A DNA stretch of 64,000 bases from Antitrichia curtipendula. Taxonomy: Eukaryota; Streptophyta; Bryopsida; Hypnales; Leucodontaceae. Below the pieces are notes generated by a model, which was given only the letters and a program-made list of their open reading frames with translations, made no database searches and was not told the origin of the DNA. Where the stretch lies: NCBI GenBank assembly GCA_951230915.1, contig OX579642.1, forward strand, positions 8,556,001 through 8,620,000, written 5' to 3'. Below are positions 36,761-46,590 of this stretch, one piece after another (positions within the stretch are counted from its first letter, which is position 1; every line of letters begins with the position of its first letter). The translations under genes and the position numbers were made by a program.

Positions 36761-37597
36761 GAGCGGAGTAGGCCAATTTTGTACTATTGTGGCGATAACG
36801 ACTACGGAATTGTGACGTGCAATTGTGGAGAAGATTGTACCCATCTAGACACGACATTGGGAGAGGATCCAAGACTGGTTTCTGTACAACGGGGAAGCGG
36901 TATGAGGAAGGAGAGTGGCGAGTGGAGCAAACTTCATCATTTGTGGAGTTGCGCTAAAGAAGAGGCGGTCTGCGAGGACTTGCAAGTGGAGGAAGACACT
37001 GCAGCGCACTACTTTCACTCACAACATCGAATAACTGAAAAATTGGGGGAAGCGTGCTTCAGTTGCTACTTGAAACTGATGACTGCCTTGTGGGCTGGCC
37101 GAGCTACAAAAGAAGAGGTTTTCCAATTACAAGACAAACTATTCCACTAGGCGATCGAGAGGGGTGCAAGTAGGGACATTGCTCAGAAAGTTGTGAATTG
37201 TTTGCAGGAGGATTTTCTCTTGTCGTTGCCACAGCCACAACAGAAGCATCATTGGGGTAGTGAGCCTGGGCCACGCAATTGGCGGTACTTGTGCCGTCGC
37301 CACATTGGGAGATTGCTCGGGTGGACAGAGCAATACATAGAAGGAGATGAGCGCGGAATTCCTCAGTTTTTAAATTTTTTCTTATGTACCAAACAGTGGC
37401 CGAATTCTGAAGACCATGAAGAGCGCAGCAAGGGCAAGGGTTGCAGCCGACCTGGACGCAAGACCACCTCGCTAGTGGAGAAGGATTCGACGAGCAATGG
37501 CCACAGCAAGGAACAACTCTCAACATGGAACTCCAAACACCGAAGAGATCCAAACAACGAATTTGGGAATCAACAGAGGTGCGCCAGGCGTGTCTAA
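36761..37597 (+). pseudogene. Unrecognised open frame upstream of the piggyBac transposase, one internal TAG
   Basis: A frame open from 36761 to a stop at 37595-37597 is interrupted only by TAG at 37148, in the context …KLFH-stop-AIERG…, where CAG (Gln) would be one C-to-T change away. The first ATG is at 36902, so the Cys-rich start (YYC, CNCGEDC, then H) would need an upstream exon or be non-coding. The middle part looks helical and ordinary in composition, with several Cys, Trp and His. The C-terminal ~100 residues overlap the start of the 37497 frame in another phase. No family is recognised. It could be an accessory gene of the transposon, a captured host fragment, or 5' exons of the transposase gene. 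Confidence 0.35.
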
Positions 37598-38705
37598 CGC
37601 TACTGGACAGACGTGTGTTGCTGTCGGACGAGGTGGCCTAGTGAGGGGTGGACGAGGGAGGCTGGGTGGGAATCGGAGTGTAGGTGAGCAAAATCTCATG
37701 GGAGCAAGAGAAGGTGTATACGACTCTGAGCTAGGGATTAGGGATTTCAGTGTTGGGCGGTTACAAGGGGTGGCTGAATCGGGTTTGTTGAATTCGAGGG
37801 ATCAATCTTTGGCTTTGGGGAATTTAGATTTGGGATTTAGGGCTATTGAAACAGGGGAAGGCAGCATGTCGAGAAGGGGGCGAGGTCGTGCCAAGAGGAA
37901 TAATTTCCAAGCGAATCGCAAGCCTAAAGGCTGGATACCACCTGAAATTGTACCCATCCCCCGATCACCTCCGGTCTTGAGATCATCTGCTATGGATTCA
38001 AGATCACCCGCACGCAATTGCCTTGCTTGCGGTTTGCTTTACAATGCGGGAAATGAAAACCATGTGTGTAGCTTGTGGGAGCAATATTACTCCCGCTCAC
38101 CCTCACAATCGCCGGGATCAGGACAAGGTCATCTGCAGCGATGTCCAAGGCGAGGTCGATCCTCTCAAATTGCCAGAAGTGATCTCTGCAGCTTGTTTGA
38201 CAACGTTGTAGGTGCTGGAGAACATGGTGGATCAATCACCGGCTTGGCCACGGAGGATCTAACACCATCTCCTCGAATTTGGGAAGGCTTGCGTCTCGAT
38301 TGGCGTCCAACGTTGGTGGTGGAAGCAGCTCCCGAGTTGACAACACCAGCAAGAGGGGAGAGTCCCACGAGTGTAGGAGATGGCTCAATTGGGCATTTAC
38401 AAAATCAGGGCAGGGTGGCAATTGTTGACTCCCTTAGTCCGAATTCACATATGGGAAGCGACAATACCTTCAATACACCACGGCGACCATTCGGGGGAGC
38501 AACTGCGATTGGCATTGAAGACAGTGGCAGCAGGTGGACCACTGATTCCCGAGACATGGCTTGGGTGCCAAACTTCGCGGACTTTTCAGGTAATCATTCA
38601 TCCAATGAGAGTAATTCTGATTGGCTTTTGCTTCATGATGAAGATTACCAGGTAGTGAGGATGAGCCCTTGGATGTCCAGAGATATCGTGAATTTACGTT
38701 TGTAG
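37497..38705 (+). CDS. 402-codon frame, probable long N-terminal part of the piggyBac transposase
   Basis: This ATG-started frame ends by overlapping the start of the transposase frame in a different phase. It is rich in Gly, Arg and Ser, with RG-type basic patches (VRGGRGRLGG near residue 53; SRRGRGRAKR near residue 125). It has one cysteine/histidine cluster, C175-x2-C178-x10-H189-x-C191, that could bind a single zinc. Its last 30 residues are acidic (LLLHDEDYQ). PiggyBac transposases usually have a disordered acidic N-terminus of about 100 residues, so 400 would be unusually long. It may instead be a separate accessory protein that once ended elsewhere. No homologous family is recognised. 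It has no internal stops, unlike the frames on either side. Confidence 0.55.
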   Translation: MATARNNSQHGTPNTEEIQTTNLGINRGAPGVSNATGQTCVAVGRGGLVRGGRGRLGGNRSVGEQNLMGAREGVYDSELGIRDFSVGRLQGVAESGLLNSRDQSLALGNLDLGFRAIETGEGSMSRRGRGRAKRNNFQANRKPKGWIPPEIVPIPRSPPVLRSSAMDSRSPARNCLACGLLYNAGNENHVCSLWEQYYSRSPSQSPGSGQGHLQRCPRRGRSSQIARSDLCSLFDNVVGAGEHGGSITGLATEDLTPSPRIWEGLRLDWRPTLVVEAAPELTTPARGESPTSVGDGSIGHLQNQGRVAIVDSLSPNSHMGSDNTFNTPRRPFGGATAIGIEDSGSRWTTDSRDMAWVPNFADFSGNHSSNESNSDWLLLHDEDYQVVRMSPWMSRDIVNLRL

Positions 38706-40327
38706 ACCGGGTCCAGTTAGCTGTTGTAGAGAGAATTTGGCACTTGTACCGAGACTCTGAGTGGGACCAGGAACAGCCAACCTTCACTGGCGACCAAATC
38801 CCCTTTAGTGGCCCTTTTCCTGGACCCACACAAAGGCACACTCGTAATAAGCCCACAGCACGCTCATTTGTGGACTGCTGGTTGGATGACGATTGCATTG
38901 ACCAAATTGTTTCGGAGACAAACACATATGCCCTACAACAATGCACAAATCTTCATGATCCGAGGCGTAGAGGCAGACCAGCAGGGGCAAACGGTGGCCC
39001 GGGATGGACTCCAACTACAAGATTGGAAATTCGAGCATTCTTTGGAGTGACAATTTTGATGGGCTTGAAAACCTCGCCATCAATTTGGGACTTTTGGCAA
39101 AAGGATATATTCTGGCATTGCGGAGTAATTCCAAGAGTGTTCTCCAGGAATCGTTTTGAGAGTCTTTTGAGGTGCATCCATTATGTGGATAATAGCATTG
39201 CCTGTCGTAACAAAGAAGACCCAAACTATGACAAGTTATTCAAGGTCCGATGGCTATTGGAGCATTTTGTTGTGCAGTCGCAGCGAATGTACAACCCTGA
39301 AAAGTGGTTGACATGCGACGAAATCAAGGTTGCTTATAGGGGCTTCCGGTCGCCGTGCTGACAATACATGCCCGCAAAACCGACGCGCTATGGATTCAAG
39401 ATTTGGGTTGCGGTGTGTCCAAATTTGGGGTACATTTGGAAAGTGATTCCTTACCTTGGAAAGCGAGCTGGGGAGTCCAAAGCGGGCTTGGGGGAGCGGA
39501 TAGTGCATCAACTAACAGTTGGCCTTCAACACCAGGGCCACAGCATCTGTGTGGACAACTTTTTCTGTAGCCCTGCTCTATTTGATGCCCTGTTGCGACG
39601 TGGAATTACTGCTACATGTACGGTGAAGGGTGGACGAGTAGGCTTCCCTTCAAGTCTCTCTGGGTTCAAGAAAGGCGACCATCCGAGGTCAACTCTCTTC
39701 TGGGCGATGCATTCAAGTGGGAAAATGGCAGCATCAGTTTGGTATGATTCCAAACCAGTTTCATTTTTGAGCACATCTGCTGATCCGATTGGGCCTGCTT
39801 TTGCTTGACGTTGGCTGAAGGGAGTGAGGGAAGAAATTCCAACCACACCACAGCAAGTAGAGTACCGAGCCAACATGCGTGGTGTGGATCTTGTTGATCA
39901 AATGCGTCAAGATTACACAACCCAGTTCCACAGCAACAAGTGGTGGCATAAGTATCTCATGTTCACGGTGGATTCCATCCTTCACAATGCATGGGTTTGT
40001 TACCGCCATGATCAACATGCTAGGGGAGAAAGGAAAGTGCGACGTGTAGAATTCATGTATGAGGTGGCTTTTGGGCTCATAACGCCAAAGGTGACACTAC
40101 CTAGGACCAGCTCAACATGGAACATGAACCCCTCTGCGTTGCACTATATCCAAATCCATATCCACATTCGATGGAGGTGCTGCGCTTGCAAGCGAAAGCA
40201 GGCTGGATACTGCCTGGCATGTGGCTTTGTCTTCATGTGCCAGGATCCTTGTTTTGCAAAGGTCCACTCATCGAAAAAATGGGCATTGAGTGTCTCAAAA
40301 TCTGCACTACGCCACAACTGCAGCTAA
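38642..40327 (+). pseudogene. PiggyBac-family transposase catalytic region (DDE_Tnp_1_7), broken
   Basis: One frame runs 38642-40327 with TGA codons at 39359 and 39806. Counting from 38669 as residue 1, the N-terminal part starts acidic (SEDEPLD) and passes through the RSFVDCWLDDD region. It keeps the catalytic aspartates in CDE (D217), CVDN (D296) and GVDLVDQM (D407, D410), spaced much as in known piggyBac transposases. A cysteine/histidine-rich tail at about residues 504-533 (CCAC, CLAC, CQDPC, then H) resembles the C-terminal zinc-binding domain that contacts the transposon end. Family enzymes cut and paste DNA at TTAA. Both TGA codons fall where CGA arginine codons are expected: before QYMPAKP and before RWLKG. 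There is no ATG in this frame before about 39058, so translation must have come from the upstream frame at 37497, which now meets it through a frameshift near 38640-38705. A splice there was tested and does not restore the frame. Confidence 0.93.
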
Positions 40328-41600
40328 CAAGTTGCTTTCTTGTTGTTTGTTTCGTGTAGTTTGGATGGTGGCGACGAGCCCCGAACCTGCACCTGGGTCT
40401 CTTAGTCGAAGCGGTAGGAGAGCACGAGTGCAGACACCTCACTTTCAACCGCGTTTTGACTCGGATTTCTGGTCAGTTCACCACCCCAAAGTCCAGTTTC
40501 GGATTGAAGTGTTGGCCATGCTCCCTGGCTTTCAGCGTGCTACTTCTATCGTGGCCACTTTAGCTTGTTGTGTTTTTGCGGAGATGAGCGCGTGTCTTCA
40601 CCGTAGGAGCTTCCCCCAATTTTGTTCCATTGGGTGTAGAGTTGTAGAGGTCCTTCTTGAAAATGTCGAGTTGAATTACACGTAGAGCTGTAAAGGTCCT
40701 TCTTGCTGTGTTCGTTGAATTACAGACGTAGCATTTCTTTTTTCTTCTCCCTACCGGGATTTCAAATTTTGGAACTCATGTTGCCTATCGCAGCATCTTG
40801 AATTTCCTAGCGAGACTCAATATTCCTCACTGAAATCTGTGGTGTCTGCGTCAAATGAATACGAATTATTCTCAAATTGTGGCCACTTCTATCGTAAAAA
40901 TCAGTGTTGTCCTCCTAGAAGAGCTGTCTGCGTGGTCACAAATTCTCGGTCAATAAGCCCATGTTCAGTCGCACTGCGCCTTGCCGGAGCAGCAGTTGTT
41001 GGGTACCGGCTGGACCCTGTGGCACCGGCGACTTGCTTCCGGTCACCCCGGTTAGCTTGCGAAAGTTCTCCTGCTTCCATTTCATCGCATTTGATGTTTT
41101 TTGAATCTTCCCTACCAATTTTTTGAACATGTTTAGGGTTTAGTGCCCTCCGTGAATCTTCCATACGCCTTCTTCAATCCGAAGTCCTTGTTGTCTAGAA
41201 TCACCTGCAATCATGCTGCAATGCACCAAAACAACAAGATGCTCAATATTTGCGCTCTTCATTAAGTGTGAAAATCGGCGTATTTGGTCGCTCAATGTCA
41301 AATTTTTTGCGGCACTCTAAATCGCTTTTGCCTTCATGTCCATTGTGAGTGTTGGATTCGTGAAATTCCACCCAAATCGTAGTCTGGGCTATGATTTTCC
41401 ATCGAGACATGCAGAGGCGTGTTTTTGACGCGTTCAGTGCTGGGCGGTGTAGATAGATTTAGATCCTATTTGGGAATTTCTAAACCAATAGTAAAGTTCG
41501 TTCCAAGGGAGGTCTTTTAAATAGGCTTACTTCTACAACGACAAAAGATAACTAAATAGGAAATAAAATACCGAGAAAGGTATACTTCCAACTTGGATTA
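40328..41600 (+). other. PiggyBac element: region 3' of the transposase, no gene recognised
   Basis: The stretch after the transposase stop is still GC-richer than the flanks. An open frame of about 130 codons (40290-40685) starts inside the transposase end and shows no recognisable domain; it has the basic stretch SRSGRRARVQ. A TTTCGTGTAG tract at 40351-40360 looks like a splice acceptor, so a spliced 3' exon is possible. Nothing else supports a gene. Confidence 0.3.
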
Positions 41601-41728
41601 ACTTAATTCCTTGCCATTTTTATAATAATTACTAAATTAATTATTCACTCCACTCTTAAAACCACCAAGGTAAGTATCACCACATTTGGATTTGCTCTTT
41701 AATTCGCCAGCTGAGTTCTTTCGTCTTC

Positions 41729-43243
41729 CCCAAATCGGTCCTGACCAGCACTGGTTCGGTCTTGAACTTCCAATTTGGCTTTGGCAGCTCCCAGCTTTAC
41801 TCCAATTCGAACAGGTCACTTCTCAGAGTTGTCTCCTTTACAGGGTACCATTATATCTTTCTTCACCAACTTGGTATCTTTTTAACTCACAAATTCTTTT
41901 TGTACTTTTCTTATATCCAATCACTTATAAATCTCTTCTTGTTTCGGACCAATTGCAAACTCTCAAAATATCAATTTTGACAACATTCAATCATGAATAC
42001 TTCTGACTGCAAATTGGACTTCATTGTTATCACTTCACTCCGACAATCCTATTCGGCTTAACACTTGAACTTCTTAGGCCAAATCAGAAACAGCACATAA
42101 ACCATGAACACATACATACATGCCAAATACACAAGGAACACCAATTTGTTTTAATCCATCTTTATTTCGCCAAATTGGTGACATATCACCGTTCTACAAA
42201 AATTAATATTGTTTGCAACTAGCTGACTTGCTACAATTCACTTCTCTGTAATCAGCTCTTCAATTCTACTTGGACATTGAAATATCCACTTCCCATTAGC
42301 TCTTCATTCTCCAAATCTCTCCACCATAACATCAACCTATTAGGCCAGCATCACTATGCACAAATCCTAATAGGAATTAATTACTCCACACGCAGCCATC
42401 TCCACGATGCTGCTCCTCAAACACACACACACAGATTTGGAATTCAAAAACTCTTCTACTCTACCACTCTGTATTTCCAAATCAGGCTTTTACTGCAACC
42501 ACTTGCTTAACAATTCGGACTCACTCCGAATAACAGAACATAACTACACATTCAAGAACACAAGGACCGATTAGGATCCTCTCCTTCTTCTCTTCACGAG
42601 GCATCGGAACTTCCTTCGCCTGCAACTCCCAAATTGGACTTACACAGACACAATTCGACTTAGAATCACAGACACAATTCCCAATTGGGAAACACACAAG
42701 CACACAACTGGCTTGACACACAAACAACCAAACATTCGCACAAATAAAAATCAAATACGCAGCCACTCCGACTGGGACTCGCACTGGCATTCTCTCAACA
42801 GTGGGTGCCTTCCAAATCGGAAAACTCAACCTTAAAACCCCGATCCAGGTGGTTCCATAACCAACTTGGTAATCTCCAAAACTCACAAACTGCCGAATTG
42901 GAACCTCAACAATAACCGCAAAATAAACACCACAAAACTCACGAATTGGCACTTCTCCCATTACACAACCAACTCAGAGGATAAACAACCCTAACTGCCG
43001 AATAGACAAAAACCCAAATCGGAAAATAACCACACTCCAAGTCGGTAACACAAAGACAATCCCAACTTGGAATAACACACACAGGATTCCACATAGAATC
43101 TCCATCCTATCCAACTTGGATTCATAACCCACACTTAGACAGATTCCCACCGGCAACTCCTGAATTGCTATTCCCAATTGGAAATAAACACACAAAATTA
43201 ACTTTCCAAATTGACTTATACACATTCAAAATCACCAATTTGG
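41729..43243. repeat. Array of near-palindromic CCAA-N-TTGG-like motifs in the piggyBac 3' end
   Basis: About 25 copies of a degenerate 8-9 bp motif fill 1.5 kb of otherwise featureless sequence. Clear copies are CCAATTTGG at 41770 and 43235; CCAACTTGG at 41866, 42861, 43062 and 43111; CCAAATTGG at 42170 and 42629; CCAATTGG at 42681 and 43174; and CCAAGTCGG at 43037. Many others have one mismatch (for example CCAAATCGG and CCGAATTGG). The 5' end of the element has far fewer. Repeated subterminal motifs in DNA transposons are often transposase-binding sites; that role is inferred here. Confidence 0.65.
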
Positions 43244-43339
43244 AACAAAACTTAAGAAAAACACAACATAAAACACACAAAAGCCATTATCAAAATCGCA
43301 AAAACTAATCCCAACAGGTCATTTACAGGCGGTGAAGGG

Positions 43340-43407
43340 TTAAAAGACATTACTTAAAAGACATGATGTCTAGGACACTACTTAAAACACCCCTTTCTCT
43401 TGTAGTG
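43340..43407 (+). mobile_element. CACTA-type palindromic MITE, right part
   Basis: It starts with the second TTAA copy and continues with the missing arm of the palindrome (TTAAAAGACATTACTTAAAA…). It ends TTCTCTTGTAGTG, the inverted complement of the left terminus, and is followed by CTT (43408-43410). This matches the CTT before the left part: a 3-bp target duplication, as expected for CACTA elements. Confidence 0.9.
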
Positions 43408-43410
43408 CTT

Positions 43411-43610
43411 TTAACTTTAAACTTCTATTATTTTGCAATCTACATAGTCAATGTTTAGAGTTTTCTTCCTTGTAATGCTAGTTTATTTGCAAGATTTTTT
43501 GGTTGGATATGCAACAAAAACTTTATATATTGCATGCACTTTATAGGTGAAATGACAATTTTGCAATGATTTTTTGTAAAATGTAGTTGTAGAACTATAG
43601 AGGCAAAAGT
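43411..43610. mobile_element. Remnant of a type B TTAA element, right of the split MITE
   Basis: TTTTGCAATCTACATAGTCAA near 43431 and the following 150 bp match the region before the right end of type B copies. The terminal repeat itself has decayed. Confidence 0.55.
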
Positions 43611-44149
43611 TTTTAAAATAAATTTTAACTTGAGATATTTTTTTGTCAAATTTTGTGATTAGATTTTTAATTTTTACCTTAGTAATTTTTCAAAAAATAA
43701 ACTTTTACCTCAAATCTGAGAATATAAATTATGCCTAATTTTGAGTTCAAATACATTTTTAATATAATGCATGCCACATATTCTAGGCCAAATTAATATT
43801 TCAAGATTGGAATTTTTATGTTGCATGTATAAAGAGCAACATGTTGCTATTTTTTGGAGGAGAAGTTATAATAATTTTTCATAGTAAGAACTATGAGATG
43901 GACTAGTATGTCTACGTAGTATATAATGACAAAGTGGCTTCATATACTAAAAGAAAATCACCTTTGCCAAACTCTAAAATTCCTAACAACTCAAAGTGGT
44001 CAAAGGCTATTTAGGGTAGCTTGTATCAAACAAGACATTTAGTATTTTTTTAGTGCTTTATTTCTAATAGGTATGATAAATCAAGTTAATTGTGAGGTAA
44101 AATTTCATAGTATTTTGAAATGCAAGTAAAAAATGATAAATTTGTTAGT
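43611..44149. other. AT-rich sequence, nothing recognised
   Basis: No open frame of note and no clear match to the named repeat families. Confidence 0.4.
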
Positions 44150-44640
44150 TTGAAGATTAAAATTAGATAAAAATATATATATTCTTCAGAGATTATTTTT
44201 TAAGGTTATTTGCTAATAGATCCATATCTACAAAATAAGACTTTAGATTATTCCATTTTCATCAATGGAAAGAAAGATATGAAGATTTTTAGATTGCAAG
44301 CAATTATTTTACAATATTTTTTTATCACACTTCAAAAAGAAGGTCCATAAAGTATCATGCTCTAAATTAATACCTTCTCTAATATAGAGGTAAATATTGC
44401 TTGCTTCAATGTATCAGTTGTATATGTCAATGTACCAACAATGAACATATCAAGGGGTGGACACTTTTCAATATCATACAAGATTCCAATTTCACAAAGG
44501 TCCCCAAAATACCGAACGACTTGTGTTAAATCCATTTGTTTTTGAAAGGAAGATTTCCTAAAAAATATTTTTAGAAGTCAAACTCTCCAAACTTGATAAT
44601 GACCTCGTAAATGATCACTTTATGAACCCCCTTACCTTAC
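44150..44640. repeat. Decayed fragments of TTAA type A and TA-flanked repeats
   Basis: 44200-44310 resembles the type A interior (ATTATTCCATTTTCATCAAT then a GATATGAAGATT segment). 44455-44640 resembles the reverse of the TA-flanked repeat (CACAAAGGTCC, a CGAC.TGTGTTA segment, ending CCCCCTTACCTTAC). Both lack clean ends. Confidence 0.45.
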
Positions 44641-44753
44641 TACCATAATGTTCTTGGTACCGATGAGATACCTTGAATAATTTTTTCCAAGTTTTTGAGC
44701 ACATACAGTGGACACCTCCAACTCCACCACCGACCAAAACCGTTGTCATCACT

Positions 44754-44945
44754 CCGTGTACATCTCCAAAATCAATATGTACCAACTTAGAAGAACCAAT
44801 TCCAGAACCTCTACCCCCCCCCAAAAAATTTGACCCATCATAACTTTTGCATATGGTATCCAAATACTGTGTTCTTTGGTGCGTTGGAATCTCCATTCAT
44901 TTGTCAACAAAAAAAATATAAAAATATAACCAGTCTAATAATAGT
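44754..44945 (+). repeat. Dispersed repeat F, copy 3
   Basis: Matches the other F copies (GTGTACATCTCCAAAATCAA, CATAACTTTTGCATA, AGTCTAATAATAGTAAC). It ends just before a coding-like zinc-finger segment. Confidence 0.65.
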
Positions 44946-44954
44946 AACAAGTAG

Positions 44955-45057
44955 GCACAGTAGCTACAAGTGTCGGTTTTGCGGAGTGGCCACCGACTTC
45001 CATTCAATGCTGACAGTACATCTGAGCACCCATCATATGAAAAAAAAGTCCCTCTAA
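44955..45057 (+). pseudogene. Single C2H2 zinc-finger coding fragment
   Basis: The frame reads YKCRFCGVATDF…HLSTHH, with exact C-x2-C-x12-H-x3-H spacing, a hydrophobic residue (Phe) inside the cysteine pair and a Leu at the usual core position before the first His. It ends in KKKSL and a stop at 45057. It follows directly on repeat F, whose frame gives an unconvincing N-terminus, so the start is unknown. It could be an exon or a gene fragment trapped among repeats. Alternative: a chance match, unlikely given the full motif. Confidence 0.45.
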
Positions 45058-45063
45058 GCATAA

Positions 45064-45590
45064 GCTATTCGTTCATGCAATAAAATAGTTCATTGGTCTA
45101 GTGTTTTTTCTCGGTGGAGTCCTTGGCAACTTCGATTCATGAGGAACTGACAAATGGAGTCTCTCTCGGTTTAAATTTTCCAGATGTCATGATAACGAAC
45201 TCAAGCAGGCGCACTCCATGTCCCTTCTCTCGCTTTCTTCTAGTTTTGTTCAGATTGTTTGTTTGCAAACTGGGAGACAACTTAACTTACGACTGGAAAG
45301 CCCACTCGACGTCTTCAATACAAGCAGCAATAGTATGACATTCGGGGCTGACAGTTCCAACGATCCAACTCCGCTTCATTATGTTTGGTCCACTTTCAAA
45401 ATATTATACAATTCGATAGTGCACACCTTGTTTGTTGTACAAGCGGAAATATGGTCTACGTGGATCGAGAAATGACCACAAGAATCTCAAAACCAAAATG
45501 GCCTTGTTGGTCTTCTTGTGGGTCGATTCTTTGGTCTATGCATTCCACCTTCAAGTTGGTGTCGGTTTGGAAGAACATGTATTAGAGAGG
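45064..45590 (+). pseudogene. Unrecognised gene fragment with a frame break
   Basis: The sequence has gene-like composition. One frame (to 45475) carries VQIVCLQTGRQLNLRLESP and a DPTPLHYVWSTF segment. At about 45390 a more protein-like reading moves to another frame (IIQFDSAHLVCCTSGNMVYV). The pattern of short hydrophobic strands is a little like a beta-propeller repeat, but no family is recognised. It may belong with the zinc-finger segment just upstream. Confidence 0.3.
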
Positions 45591-45651
45591 TAAGAGATTA
45601 GTATATATTAATATAATATCAATTTGTTTTATTGAATCTTTGAATGTTTAA

Positions 45652-46586
45652 CCCCTAAAAGACCATTGTCCCTTCGGGGGACAAATGGGATTTCGGGTAG
45701 GTACCTATGGTCTGAATTTTTGTTGTAATTTTTTGAAACTCTTTTTGAAGATAGAAAAACTGATAAGCCTTGTGGAAATATAATTTTTTTCACAATCGGT
45801 GCTTGGGAACAACAGTTATGACCAAATAAGCTCAAAACAGGGGACGGGGGGCAATCTGGGCAGCAAAAAAAAAAATTGCAAAAGTTTTAATTTTTTTTCT
45901 TAATAATTTTTTTCTCATAGAATATATTTTTGTCTAACTGGAAAGCTTTGATTCATTTAATTCGGATTTGTTATGAGAAAGTTATGGACATTCTTGTTTT
46001 TCGGGCAATTAGAGCATCTTCTTGAAAAAAATAACTTGTAGGATTCATTTCTGAATGGAATTTTTCAAATTTTTCAAATTTTCTTTTCTTGCATGGTTTA
46101 GTTTACTTGCTAGAAAAATCTCACCATTGGGATTAGTGCATTTTAATTCCATCTAAAATATATAAATTTTTTAGATTTTCCTTCTATCTTGTACCTACTT
46201 CTACTTAACAATTTTCTTAAGAATGATAATTAAGTTTTTTTGAATTCTTTTTTTTTTCCTAGACTCTCAACTCAATTCTTTACTATAAAGATTTAAAGCT
46301 CAAAACGCTGTAGTGCAAAAATTTTAAGTTAAAAATGTTTAAGGTCAAGAATTCTAGTCCCGCAGTATGCTAAAAAGCTTATTTTTTTCACTTTAAATAC
46401 AGATATCTTGCAATCTGGGCAGTCAAAAATTCTAAGAAAAATTACACACATTCTTATACTAGTTAGATGTAAGATCCAACGGTTAGATGCTCAAAAAAAA
46501 TATTTTTCAAATTTGTTTACTCTTTGATATAGAAATAGCAGTTTTGAGTGATTTTTCGCAGAAAAAAGGCCTTGGTCCTTTAGGGA
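45652..46586. mobile_element. TTAA element type B, complete, 935 bp (B2)
   Basis: Flanked by TTAA at 45648-45651 and 46587-46590. The ends are CCCCTAAAAGACC and TCCCTAAAGGACC. It has the same opening hairpin (TCCCTTCGGGGGA) and interior as 16223-17135. Confidence 0.88.
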
Positions 46587-46590
46587 TTAA

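Larger units (their letters stand above)
36417..43339 (+). mobile_element. PiggyBac-like DNA transposon, 6923 bp
   Basis: The element is flanked by TTAA at 36413-36416 and 43340-43343, the target duplication of the piggyBac superfamily. Its ends are imperfect inverted repeats: CTCTAAACCGTC on the left and CCCTTCACCGCC read inward from the right (8 of 12 identical). It encodes a piggyBac transposase (degraded) and an upstream unrecognised frame. Its coding half is clearly more GC-rich than its flanks. The 3' portion (about 41.6-43.3 kb) is non-coding and crowded with a short motif, listed separately. The element lies inside a palindromic CACTA-type MITE, whose two parts rejoin cleanly if the transposon and one TTAA are removed. 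It is probably no longer autonomous. Confidence 0.92.

Noticed and set aside
37104..37553. Minus-strand open frame of 149 codons inside the piggyBac element
   Set aside because: Antisense to the longer plus-strand frames, no recognisable motif, composition-driven.
38651..38706. Possible 54-nt intron linking the 402-codon frame to the transposase
   Set aside because: Very short for a plant intron, and joining at these sites gives an immediate stop instead of the transposase frame.
38470..38946. Minus-strand open frame of 158 codons
   Set aside because: Antisense to the transposase start; family similarity is on the plus strand.
42521..42961. Minus-strand open frame of 146 codons in the piggyBac 3' region
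   Set aside because: Consists largely of the reversed CCAA-N-TTGG motifs, producing repeated PIRQF/PIGN-like words; not protein-like.
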